A DNA stretch of 26,338 nucleotides from assembly GCA_002427475.1 (NCBI GenBank), contig DIRG01000102.1, positions 29,752-56,089 of the forward strand, read 5' to 3'. The position numbers were made by a program, and so were the translations under genes. The DNA comes from Mageeibacillus sp. UBA5442 (GTDB lineage: Bacteria; Bacillota; Clostridia; Saccharofermentanales; DTU023). Each line of letters begins with the position of its first letter. Positions within the stretch are counted from its first letter, which is position 1. This document shows positions 15,505 through 23,127 of the stretch, one piece after another. The notes beneath the pieces were generated by a model. The model did no database searches. It had not been told where the DNA came from and saw only the letters and a program-made list of their open reading frames with translations.

Positions 15505-15758
15505 ACGACGAATCAGCTGCGGCAATCACTAGATTGCCGCCTTTGCATTATGTGATGCAAAAAGTGGCAGACTGTGGAACGTAGATTGCGTTTCTCTTTT
15601 GAGATAAAAGAGTGGCGGACTCTACACTCTACCGTCTGTTAGTTGATTCCCACTTGAAAATACACTTATTTTAATGTTTACACGGCAGTGAACTTGCCGT
15701 TGCTTTGGTGTATTTATCATTCTATGCGTTTCGCATTTAACAGGAGGTTAAAGAAACG
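15505..15758 (+). promoter_or_regulatory. Structured rpsO-pnp intergenic region / pnp leader
   Basis: No gene is seen in these 254 nt, but five hairpins are. They are a perfect 9-bp stem with an ACTA loop (15519-15540); a 7-bp stem (15542-15561); a 7-bp stem (15594-15612); a 6-bp stem within a 5-bp outer stem (15679-15712); and a 5-bp stem with TTT loop (15724-15736), which ends 5 nt before the AGGAGG of pnp (15742-15747). None is followed by a clear T-run, so they look like RNA processing or regulatory structures rather than terminators. In E. coli the pnp leader is the site of RNase III cleavage and PNPase autoregulation; an equivalent role here is inference. Confidence 0.6.
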
Positions 15759-18083
15759 ATGACAACAAGAACATACGAAATAGAACTTAATGGAAAACCG
15801 CTAGTCTTAGAAACCGGCGAACTGGCTCAGTTTGCAAGCGGATCAGTATTATTAAAATTTGGAGAAACCACTATCCTGTCGACAGCAACAGCTTCAGCAA
15901 GTGAACGTCCGGGAATGAGTTTTTTCCCCTTGACAGTTGACTATGAAGAAAAAATGTACAGTGTCGGCAGAATCCCTGGTGGGTTTTTCAAGCGTGAAGG
16001 TCGCCCGACCGAAAATGCTATCTTAAATGGCCGCGCTATCGACCGCACAATTCGTCCTCTCTTTCCGGAAGGGCTGAGAAGAGACGTCGTAGTTAGCAAT
16101 TTGCTCTTGGCAGTAGATTATGACTTTTCACCGAAAGTAGCAGCTTTAATCGGTAGCTCTGCCGCCTTGGCAATTTCTGATATTCCTTGGAATGGACCTG
16201 TCGCTGCAGCCCAAGTAGGCCTGATCGATGGTGAGATCATTGTCAATCCGGACTATGAAGATTATATCGACTCAGAATTGGATCTTTATGTAGCAGGAAC
16301 CAGCGAGAAGATCATGATGATCGAAGCGGGTGCTAATGAGGTTTCTGAAGAGCTGATGCTTGAAGCTATTGAAGCCGGTCATGAAGAGATTAAGAAAGTT
16401 TGCCGTTTGCTTCAGCAGATGAGAGACGAAATCGGCCAAGAAAAATTTGAATTCGAAGCTGCCGGTCCTTCTGAAGAACTTAAGTCTGAAATCAAGGACA
16501 AGTTCTTTGACGAGATGAGCGAAGCGGTTCTGAATCCTGACAAGACTCAGCGTGAAGCTGCAGTAACAGCTATTTCTGAATCTATCAGCGCTTATTTGGA
16601 AGAAAAAGATCCTGAGCTCGTCGATTTTACCAGCGAAATTACGGAAGAGGTTGAAAAAGCGGCGGTACGTCACCATCTCATTCGCAATCAACAGCGTGTA
16701 GACAATCGTAGCCTTGACGAAATCCGTCAGCTAACGGCAAAAATCGATTTGATCCCGCGCGTTCACGGCTCATCACTCTTTGCTCGTGGACAGACCCAGG
16801 TGCTTTCGATCGTTACTCTAGGAACTCTTTCCGACTGCCAACGCTTTGACGGAGTTAATCCGGTGGAGCGCAAGCGTTACATGCACCAATACAATTTCCC
16901 CGCCTACAGTGTGGGAGAAGCTCGTGGTGGTCGTTCACCCGGCCGTCGTGAAATCGGTCACGGTCACTTGGCTGAAATAGCTTTAGAGCCGGTCTTGCCG
17001 GATGCAGAGGATTTTCCTTATTCCATCCGCTGTGTATCCGAGGTAACCATGTCAAACGGTTCCACCTCACAAGCAGCTGTGAGTAGCAGCAGTCTGGCAT
17101 TGATGGCAGCAGGCGTTCCGATTAAGAAGGCCGTCGCAGGCATCACATGTGGTTTAATGAGCAATCCCGAAGACGATAATGATTACATCACCTTTGTCGA
17201 CATTCAAGGTGTGGAAGATTTCTTCGGCGACATGGACTTTAAAGTAGCAGGTACTGAAGACGGTATCACTGCAATTCAAGTAGATATGAAAATTGATGGT
17301 CTGACCATGGATATTATCCGTGATGCACTTGAGGTAACAAGAAAAGGCCGTCTGCATATTCTCGAGACCGCAATGAATCCTGTTATTTCAGAAGCGCGTG
17401 ACCATTTGGCCGCTCTGGCACCGAAAATTGATCAGATCGATATCCCCAGTGATAAAATCAGAGAAATTATCGGCTCCGGCGGTAAGACGATTCGTCGCAT
17501 AACTGAAGAAACGGGAACAGAGATCGACGTCGAAGAGGACGGCCCAGTAGGTCACGTTTACATTGCAGCCACTGATCAAGAATCAGCTGCTGAAGCAATG
17601 AAAATCGTTAAAACTATCGCTTATGATCCCGAACCTGGTACTACATTCACCGGCACAGTCACACGTCTGATGAACTTCGGCGCCTTCGTGGAAATCGTTC
17701 CGGGCAAAGAAGGCCTAGTGCACATCTCCAAGATGGCTTGGGGCCACACCGAAAAGGTTGAAGACATCGTTGAAGCTGGCGATAAGGTGGAAGTCACAGT
17801 TCTAGAAGTTGATGATCAGGGCAGGCTGAACCTGTCTATGCGTAACCCCAGCGAAAAACCTGAAGGTTACACTGAACAGCAACGTGGAGGCGGAGGCGGA
17901 GGCCGACGCCGTGATGACCGCTCTCGTGGTAGAGATGATCGCAGAGATCGCGGGGATCGCAATAGAGGTTCACGAAACAGAAATGATCGTGGCTCTGGAA
18001 AGGACAGTGGCGGGGGCTTCCGACAGAACCGTCCACGCCCGAACGACAATATCAAGTCTGATCGCAATACAAGAAAGTTCTAA
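15759..18083 (+). CDS. pnp: Polyribonucleotide nucleotidyltransferase (PNPase) with Arg/Gly-rich tail
   Basis: A 774-residue 3'-5' phosphorolytic exoribonuclease that degrades mRNA and forms a trimer. There are two RNase PH domains separated by a helical linker. The second (about 320-540) has 'FARGQTQVLSIVTLGT' and 'GSTSQAAVSSSSLALMAAGVPI'. A KH domain has the 'GSGG' loop near 570-573, and an S1 domain spans about 627-697. Residues about 706-774 form a glycine, arginine and aspartate-rich low-complexity tail, beginning with a run of six glycines, that common PNPases lack. Such tails usually add non-specific RNA binding or condensate formation; that is inference here. AGGAGG sits 11 nt before the ATG. 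Confidence 0.97.
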   Translation: MTTRTYEIELNGKPLVLETGELAQFASGSVLLKFGETTILSTATASASERPGMSFFPLTVDYEEKMYSVGRIPGGFFKREGRPTENAILNGRAIDRTIRPLFPEGLRRDVVVSNLLLAVDYDFSPKVAALIGSSAALAISDIPWNGPVAAAQVGLIDGEIIVNPDYEDYIDSELDLYVAGTSEKIMMIEAGANEVSEELMLEAIEAGHEEIKKVCRLLQQMRDEIGQEKFEFEAAGPSEELKSEIKDKFFDEMSEAVLNPDKTQREAAVTAISESISAYLEEKDPELVDFTSEITEEVEKAAVRHHLIRNQQRVDNRSLDEIRQLTAKIDLIPRVHGSSLFARGQTQVLSIVTLGTLSDCQRFDGVNPVERKRYMHQYNFPAYSVGEARGGRSPGRREIGHGHLAEIALEPVLPDAEDFPYSIRCVSEVTMSNGSTSQAAVSSSSLALMAAGVPIKKAVAGITCGLMSNPEDDNDYITFVDIQGVEDFFGDMDFKVAGTEDGITAIQVDMKIDGLTMDIIRDALEVTRKGRLHILETAMNPVISEARDHLAALAPKIDQIDIPSDKIREIIGSGGKTIRRITEETGTEIDVEEDGPVGHVYIAATDQESAAEAMKIVKTIAYDPEPGTTFTGTVTRLMNFGAFVEIVPGKEGLVHISKMAWGHTEKVEDIVEAGDKVEVTVLEVDDQGRLNLSMRNPSEKPEGYTEQQRGGGGGGRRRDDRSRGRDDRRDRGDRNRGSRNRNDRGSGKDSGGGFRQNRPRPNDNIKSDRNTRKF

Positions 18084-18104
18084 TTCTTTGATCAAATAAG
18101 AGTC

Positions 18105-18138
18105 AAGCCCTTTCGCTAAACGGCGAGAGGGCTTTTTT
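18105..18138 (+). terminator. Rho-independent terminator after pnp
   Basis: A 12-bp stem with one G-U pair (18105-18116 with 18123-18134) and a TAAACG loop, followed by a run of T residues on the + strand. It sits between the convergent pnp and tag genes. The A-run at its other side gives weaker termination potential for tag. Confidence 0.9.
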
Positions 18139-18139
18139 A

Positions 18140-18700
18140 TTAGTTAAAACGAAAGCTACAGTCGACTACGTGATCATTCACTATGCCGACGGCCTGTAGT
18201 AATGAATAGACAATAACCGGTCCAATAAATTTGAAGCCCTCTTTCTTCAGTTGTTTGCTGATAGCTTCAGATAGGGGAGTGCTAGCCGGGATTTCACTCT
18301 CACTTTCCCAATTATTGATTATTGGCTCGTGGTCCACGAAAGACCAGAGAAAGTCATCTAAGGAGCCGTATTTCTCGCAAAGCACGAAATATTGCCGAGC
18401 ATTGTGAACCACAGAATTAATCTTCAAACGATTCCTGATAATACCTTCGTTTTGGAGCAGCTCTTCAATTTTTTGCTCATCGTAAGTCACTAGAACATGA
18501 GGGTCAAAGTCGGCAAAGGCCTCACACAGATTGTCGTGTTTAGTGAGAATCAAAGACCAGCTCAAACCGGCCTGCATGCCTTCCAGACAGAGCATCTTGA
18601 AGAGCTCTTGTTCGTCGTGTAAAGGCTTGCCCCACTTTGAATCGTGGTAAGTCTTCTCAAGTTCAGATTTGTTCGCCCAAGCACATCTAGTAATTGTCAT
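18140..18700 (-). CDS. tag: DNA-3-methyladenine glycosylase I
   Basis: A 186-residue base-excision repair enzyme that removes 3-methyladenine. The zinc-snap residues are present: C6 ('TRCAWA'), H19 ('TYHDSKWG'), H177 and C181 ('NDHVVDCSF'). Their spacing matches E. coli Tag C4, H17, H175 and C179 with a constant shift of two. The segments 'EGMQAGLSWSLIL' and 'FKFIGPVIVYSLLQAVGIVNDH' are typical. A GAGG-type ribosome site lies about 9 nt upstream of the ATG. The gene converges with pnp. Confidence 0.96.
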   Translation of the reverse strand: MTITRCAWANKSELEKTYHDSKWGKPLHDEQELFKMLCLEGMQAGLSWSLILTKHDNLCEAFADFDPHVLVTYDEQKIEELLQNEGIIRNRLKINSVVHNARQYFVLCEKYGSLDDFLWSFVDHEPIINNWESESEIPASTPLSEAISKQLKKEGFKFIGPVIVYSLLQAVGIVNDHVVDCSFRFN

Positions 18701-18816
18701 TGCCGTAACCTCGCTTTACTCACTATAAATATAATAGTTCAAATATAGCGGCTTCTCTTCCGAAGTTGTTTAAGTCTTTCGGTCAATACCTGTCTTTTGT
18801 GCCAATTTTCGACAAC

Positions 18817-18843
18817 AAAAAACCCGCATGTTTGCGGGTTTTT
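18817..18843 (-). terminator. Rho-independent terminator of tRNA-Pro
   Basis: An inverted repeat (AAAAACCCGCA with TGCGGGTTTTT) around a 4-nt loop; on the minus strand the GC stem is followed by a run of T residues. It lies 27 nt past the encoded CCA of tRNA-Pro. Confidence 0.88.
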
Positions 18844-18869
18844 GATTGCATCCTTTTAGTGGATGATTC

Positions 18870-18946
18870 TGGTCGGAGTGACAAGACTTGAACTTGCGAC
18901 CTCTTGCACCCCAAGCAAGCACTCTAGCCACCTGAGCTACACCCCG
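18870..18946 (-). tRNA. tRNA-Pro (anticodon GGG)
   Basis: A 77-nt tRNA with an encoded CCA. The acceptor CGGGGTG pairs with CACTCCG (one G-U pair). The D arm is 'TAGCTCAGGTGGCTAGA', and the anticodon stem CTTGC/GCAAG holds loop TTGGGGT, giving anticodon GGG. The T arm is 'AAGTTCAAGTCTT'. It marks the edge between core genes and the accessory block that begins just upstream of its promoter. Confidence 0.95.
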
Positions 18947-18959
18947 AAGCCTAATCGAT

Positions 18960-18988
18960 TTTACCTGTACACTACGAAAGTGTCAAGT
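18960..18988 (-). promoter_or_regulatory. Promoter of tRNA-Pro
   Basis: On the minus strand, consensus TTGACA (18983-18988) lies 17 nt from TAAAAA (18960-18965). This places the start about 7 nt before the mature tRNA 5' end at 18946. A 9-bp-armed imperfect palindrome lies directly upstream (18993-19022). Confidence 0.75.
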
Positions 18989-18992
18989 GAAT

Positions 18993-19022
18993 AAGACTGC
19001 CGAACATTCGACAGTCTTATCT
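18993..19022. repeat. 30-bp imperfect palindrome between the defence operon and tRNA-Pro
   Basis: Arms ATAAGACTG (18993-19001) and CAGTCTTAT (19014-19022) pair over 9 bp. After one mismatch, CGAA pairs with TTCG near the centre. It lies 50 nt past the stop of the HIT-TM gene and could be its terminator (weak T content), or a protein-binding site next to the tRNA-Pro promoter. Confidence 0.5.
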
Positions 19023-19072
19023 GGCTAAGGACGGAGTGGTTGATACAAAGCAACAGAATTACATGGTTATAA

Positions 19073-19945
19073 CTAGATATAGCCGAATTTAAGCAGTAAC
19101 ATTATCGCAATTCCCGTGAGAAGCAATGCTCCGTAAAATAGTACGATTGACCATGATTTCAATGCTCGCATATATTCTTTGAAACGTGCACATCTCGTTT
19201 TGCCTTCACGGTAACAGCTAAGTGAAAAGGGAACTGCGACATTGGGGTTTGATATGACCTGATTATACAGCTGACGATATCTACGCTCATTTGTTAAATA
19301 TCCAGCATCCAGTAATGCCAAAATAAAAGTTGCTATCATTCCTAAAGCCGTAACCATAATACTTTTGTTGGCAATCGCATATCCATATGCCGCAGTAGCA
19401 ATGGGAAGCAGCCAAGTTTTTGAATTAGATGATGCTCCTGCCATTCTATTAATAATATTTTGGATAAAAGACAGATTCTGGCGGCGATCTTCTGCATTAA
19501 ATTGAGAACCCCCCGAGAGAGTTATAGTAGCTCTAAGCTTTGCCAGAGTTGCGTCCTTCTCTTGATCAGAATAGTCTGTCTCTTCAGGCCAAAAATCTTT
19601 GATTGCATCATTTTCCCAACGCGGAAGCACATGCACATGCACATGAGCAACTGTTTGCGAAGCGGCAGCACCATTTGACTGAACTATATTAATGCCATCA
19701 GGATGAAATACCTTGTTAAGCCTTTTAGCTACCTCTTGTGCTCCGCTCATGACCTGTTGTAATTCATCTGTTGCAAGATCAGTAAAAGTTTCCACATGTC
19801 GAGTAGGAACAATCAGGCAGTGTCCTAATGTAGCCGGCTCTTTTGGAAAGAAAATCACGACTTCATGGTTACGCGCCACTTCTCTAACGTTAGGGTCATC
19901 GCCTGAAATTATACGACAAAACGGACAACTTACATCCTGGTTCAT
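19073..19945 (-). CDS. HIT domain protein fused to a C-terminal multi-TM domain (candidate effector or signal-processing partner of TIR)
   Basis: A 290-residue two-part protein. Residues 1-145 form a histidine-triad domain: a 'CPFC' knuckle (C7, C10), 'GHCLIVPTRHVETF' (41-54), 'INIVQSNGAAASQTVAHVH' (85-103) and the triad H101-x-H103-x-H105, with H103 the expected nucleophile. All catalytic positions look intact. Residues 150-290 are unlike any HIT enzyme. A polar helix leads to a hydrophobic hairpin (about 178-192 and 196-217). The conserved-looking 'LDAGYLTNERRYRQLYNQV' (212-230), a soluble stretch and a third TM helix (265-285) follow. HIT proteins bind or cleave nucleotides at the alpha phosphate. 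The gene starts on the stop codon of the TIR gene (TAATG), so both are made together. I infer a membrane protein that senses or destroys a TIR-made nucleotide. It could instead be a regulatory hydrolase. Confidence 0.85.
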   Translation of the reverse strand: MNQDVSCPFCRIISGDDPNVREVARNHEVVIFFPKEPATLGHCLIVPTRHVETFTDLATDELQQVMSGAQEVAKRLNKVFHPDGINIVQSNGAAASQTVAHVHVHVLPRWENDAIKDFWPEETDYSDQEKDATLAKLRATITLSGGSQFNAEDRRQNLSFIQNIINRMAGASSNSKTWLLPIATAAYGYAIANKSIMVTALGMIATFILALLDAGYLTNERRYRQLYNQVISNPNVAVPFSLSCYREGKTRCARFKEYMRALKSWSIVLFYGALLLTGIAIMLLLKFGYI

Positions 19946-20430
19946 TATCGAATTTTTCCTTTAGTCACCCAATTTTTTAAATTTTGAGCCAAATAATTAT
20001 AGGTAGCTTTTGTATCAATGTTCCCCCAATAGCCCCTTTGTGTAGGATCAAAAATAGGAATATTTGGATTATATCCCTTATACCCTTCCATGTTTGTGAA
20101 AGGATCAGCCCCAGACTCATCTACATTACCCATGGATGATAAGCCATGAATTCTTATTCCAAGAAGAGGCTTTTTTTCTTGCCATGCTTTTTGGATTTCA
20201 TACCGAACCCAAGGTCGTGATGCCGTCTCCTTACCAATGAGTACAACTACCGCTGATTTATACTTCATTTGTTCATCAATCCAAGCCTCGATAGCTGAAC
20301 TGCCCCTTGCCCGTATAGACTCCCATTCTTGGGCATTAAGTAATCGTTGTCCTTCGATGCTGCCAATTTGTCGGATTAGCTGAACTCGAAGAACATCTCG
20401 TTCATAGTGAAAACTATAAAATACTGCCAT
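19945..20430 (-). CDS. TIR-like protein of the Thoeris ThsB type (MTH538/DUF1863 family)
   Basis: A 161-residue single-domain protein. It opens with 'VFYSFHYERD' (3-12), followed by 'IGSIEGQRLL' (22-31), 'IEAWIDEQMKYKSAVVVLIG' (47-66) and 'SRPWVRYEIQKAW' (71-83), the order seen in MTH538 TIR-like proteins and Thoeris ThsB. E78 is the predicted catalytic glutamate for NAD+ processing. In Thoeris systems ThsB responds to phage by making cyclic-ADPR isomers (type I) or His-ADPR (type II), which activate a ThsA effector. No SIR2-SLOG or macro-domain ThsA is present in this window; the adjacent partner is the HIT-TM gene. AAGGAAC precedes the ATG. The gene follows res by 33 bp. Confidence 0.9.
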   Translation of the reverse strand: MAVFYSFHYERDVLRVQLIRQIGSIEGQRLLNAQEWESIRARGSSAIEAWIDEQMKYKSAVVVLIGKETASRPWVRYEIQKAWQEKKPLLGIRIHGLSSMGNVDESGADPFTNMEGYKGYNPNIPIFDPTQRGYWGNIDTKATYNYLAQNLKNWVTKGKIR

Positions 20431-20463
20431 TGTAATTTGTTCCTTTCTAATTATTTATTATCC

Positions 20464-23127
20464 TCACTGAACAGTGAATCTATGTGCAAGATTTTCAGCA
20501 AAGGATACATCCATCTGAATCTCTTGTGAAGGAATGAAAACATGCCTCCATTCCTTTTGACCATTTTTCTTTGCCCAGTCTGTGACTATATTGCAGTAAT
20601 TAGCTGCACGCTCTTTCTTTGCCAATACATCAGCATCATTTTCTTTGTCTTCGCCTTTTACTTCCACAAGATAGATCATGTCATCTGTCTCAACTACGAA
20701 GTCTGGCTCATATTGCTTACCATCGTTATAGCTAATATTAAATTCAGTGGGAGCAGGTCTGAGCCACTTTATAACGCCTGATTCTCGCTCTAAAATTCGA
20801 GCAAGCATTAATTCAGGCCTACTATCAAATTTGGCAGCAGAGAACACTCCCTTGTCAATCCCATTGAATAAAATTCTTTTTATAGATCCTTCATAATCAT
20901 CAAACAAATGCTGCTCTACTGAGAAGGACGGTGTTGATGCATTGTTTGTCTTCTTTAAGCTAGATATCTCCTCCCTGAGATTTCCTTGCTCAAGATATCT
21001 ATGTTCTAGCATTTGACTGATAATCTCACGAGATATCTGTTTTTTGAACATTAGTAGTATGTTATTTAGCCCGTCACTGCCAAATTTATCTGTAAAGTGC
21101 TTAACAAGCTGCTTTATTAGCTTCAATAGCAAATCTTTAGATTTTTCATAATCGATACTGGGATGCGTAACAATTTCTTTTGCTAAAAAGACAATAGGCT
21201 CTACCTTCTCTAATTCAACATATTGATGACTATCTAGCACTTTGCTATCAGAAGAATCCTGCAAGTTTTGTATTAATATTTGATTAGCAACAGGAACCTG
21301 CGTAAATTTCGTTATATCAAGATCAAAGTCAACGAACTTATATTCCTTGACACCGTCATAAGTGACTTTAATCGTTGGTATTGGAATGTACCTACCCTCA
21401 ATAGATGCCTTTGCTTCCAGTGCATTTTCTCTAATCATCACTTCCATTGGGCTCATGTAGTTTTCATAAATATCTTTAGTTGAATCGTTTCCTTTCAACA
21501 CTTCTACGGCACGAGTTGTAATTTGATTTACGTATTCATCGTCATTTGTATGCTGACTCGTATTGTGAGTGTTTCTTGAATAGTCAGTTTTTACAATGTC
21601 TAAGACTGTTTGGTTAATTTGATTTAACTGACTTTCAAGGCTCTCCGTTCTTTCAAGCCCGGATTCTTCATAAAAGGTATCAGTGCTAGCTCTTTCCATT
21701 ATTGGCCAGCTAACCTGAAGTCTTGTTGTCTGTGTTTTTTCCAATGATTCAGCCTTAATCACATTACCGGCTTTAAAGATAGAATCAGCAGCCTGAGCCT
21801 TGGCAAGCAAATCATTAAAATTATCATGTGCCGCTAATGCTACCATGTCAATCCGCTCAACACCTGTCCTTTTTCCAAACGGCAATCGCAAACCGCGCCC
21901 AACCATTTGCTCTCTTAATATTTGAGATGTTGCAGTCCTAAGCGGAACGATGGTAAAAAGATTATTTACATCCCAGCCTTCCTTAAGTTTATTGACGTGA
22001 ATTACAATTTCCACAGGATTTTCAGTTCTTTCAACATCAAGTAGAAGCTTTAAGTTTTCATCACTCTCAGAACCTCTTTGTTTAGAGTGCACAATTATGG
22101 TCTTATTAATATATTCACCATTGCCGAACTCATCCGAACAGACGAAACTCTTAATTCGTTCAGCATGTTCCGTGTCCTTGCAGACTACAAGCATAAAGGG
22201 CTTAACTTCTCTTTCATTGTAATCGGCAGCGTAAGATATCAATTCATTTTTGATTTCTTCATGGAACAAGAGTGCGTCACGAAGCATCATCTTATCGGTT
22301 TCTATTTCACCGATGTTACGGACATCAATATTCATGCGGGTAAGTGCATAAGGAGTACGTGTATACCCGTCTCTGATAGCAGCAGATAATGGGTATTCAT
22401 AGACAACATTTTTAAATGGAATTTGTCTGTTTCCGCTAGGCACGAGTGGCGTAGCAGTTAATTCTAAGCCTAGCAAAGGATTTAACTCATTAAGAGCTGA
22501 CCATCCTGCTTTTGCTCGATAATGGTGCGATTCATCCATTAATAGTACTAGGTCATCAAGGTTAGATAATTCTTCAAAGAAGGATGCTCCGAGGTATTCA
22601 TTTAACTGATGCATCTTAGCATTTTCATTATTAAATTTATCTATGTTGTACACAAAAAGATTGATTTCAGACTGAAAAAGAGAAAGCTGCTTTGTACGGT
22701 AGTCTTCATCGGAGATGAGCATAGGAGGGTTATTAAAACAACCCAATCCTTTAAATACGTACTTAGGTGAAGTTGGATCACCTAAATCAGTTTTTAATTT
22801 TTCGTATATTGTTGTGCCTGGTGCAACAACAAAAAAATTCCTAATGCCGTGATTGCAATACAGGTAAGTAATGAATGCTCCCATTAATCTCGTCTTGCCA
22901 ACGCCAGTTGCGAGGGCAAATGTTAGAGACATAAATTCACGCTCAAAATCTGTCAAGGTTGGATACATGCTATTTATGGCTTTGGCTTTTCCTTCTAAAT
23001 CAGCGTGTTTATTAGGGGGAACATTCTTGAAAATATCATCTAAGATAAAAAGAGATTCCTCCTGTGGTTTTCTTAGGCTCATTGCTTGGGAAATAAAATC
23101 AGGTGTATAAAAGGATAAGTTACTCAT
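20464..23127 (-). CDS. Type III restriction endonuclease subunit (Res)
   Basis: An 887-residue SF2 translocase-nuclease that, with Mod, moves on DNA and cuts when unmodified sites interact. Walker A is 'ATGVGKT' (73-79) and Walker B is the variant DESH (198-201). 'LTATPL' and 'EQMVGRGLRLPFGKRTG' are motifs III and VI. A C-terminal PD-(D/E)XK nuclease shows 'EPDFV' (D809) and E822-V-K824. The start at 23127 was chosen because GGAGG in the end of mod lies 9 nt upstream; the ATG overlaps the mod stop (ATGAGTAA). An ATG one codon earlier is also possible. No frameshift or missing motif is visible, so the enzyme is probably active. Confidence 0.93.
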   Translation of the reverse strand: MSNLSFYTPDFISQAMSLRKPQEESLFILDDIFKNVPPNKHADLEGKAKAINSMYPTLTDFEREFMSLTFALATGVGKTRLMGAFITYLYCNHGIRNFFVVAPGTTIYEKLKTDLGDPTSPKYVFKGLGCFNNPPMLISDEDYRTKQLSLFQSEINLFVYNIDKFNNENAKMHQLNEYLGASFFEELSNLDDLVLLMDESHHYRAKAGWSALNELNPLLGLELTATPLVPSGNRQIPFKNVVYEYPLSAAIRDGYTRTPYALTRMNIDVRNIGEIETDKMMLRDALLFHEEIKNELISYAADYNEREVKPFMLVVCKDTEHAERIKSFVCSDEFGNGEYINKTIIVHSKQRGSESDENLKLLLDVERTENPVEIVIHVNKLKEGWDVNNLFTIVPLRTATSQILREQMVGRGLRLPFGKRTGVERIDMVALAAHDNFNDLLAKAQAADSIFKAGNVIKAESLEKTQTTRLQVSWPIMERASTDTFYEESGLERTESLESQLNQINQTVLDIVKTDYSRNTHNTSQHTNDDEYVNQITTRAVEVLKGNDSTKDIYENYMSPMEVMIRENALEAKASIEGRYIPIPTIKVTYDGVKEYKFVDFDLDITKFTQVPVANQILIQNLQDSSDSKVLDSHQYVELEKVEPIVFLAKEIVTHPSIDYEKSKDLLLKLIKQLVKHFTDKFGSDGLNNILLMFKKQISREIISQMLEHRYLEQGNLREEISSLKKTNNASTPSFSVEQHLFDDYEGSIKRILFNGIDKGVFSAAKFDSRPELMLARILERESGVIKWLRPAPTEFNISYNDGKQYEPDFVVETDDMIYLVEVKGEDKENDADVLAKKERAANYCNIVTDWAKKNGQKEWRHVFIPSQEIQMDVSFAENLAHRFTVQ

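Noticed and set aside
15519..15540. Perfect 9-bp hairpin after rpsO as an intrinsic terminator
   Set aside because: It is not followed by a T-run and pnp lies downstream in the usual co-transcribed order, so a processing or regulatory stem is more likely.
17884..18099. 71-codon + strand frame over the PNPase tail
   Set aside because: It is an out-of-frame shadow of the low-complexity Arg/Gly-rich tail, with no ribosome site.
18870..18901. tRNA-Pro 3' end as an attachment site with a second copy in the window
   Set aside because: I could not find a direct repeat of this segment elsewhere in the window, and the accessory genes are on the 5' side of the tRNA.
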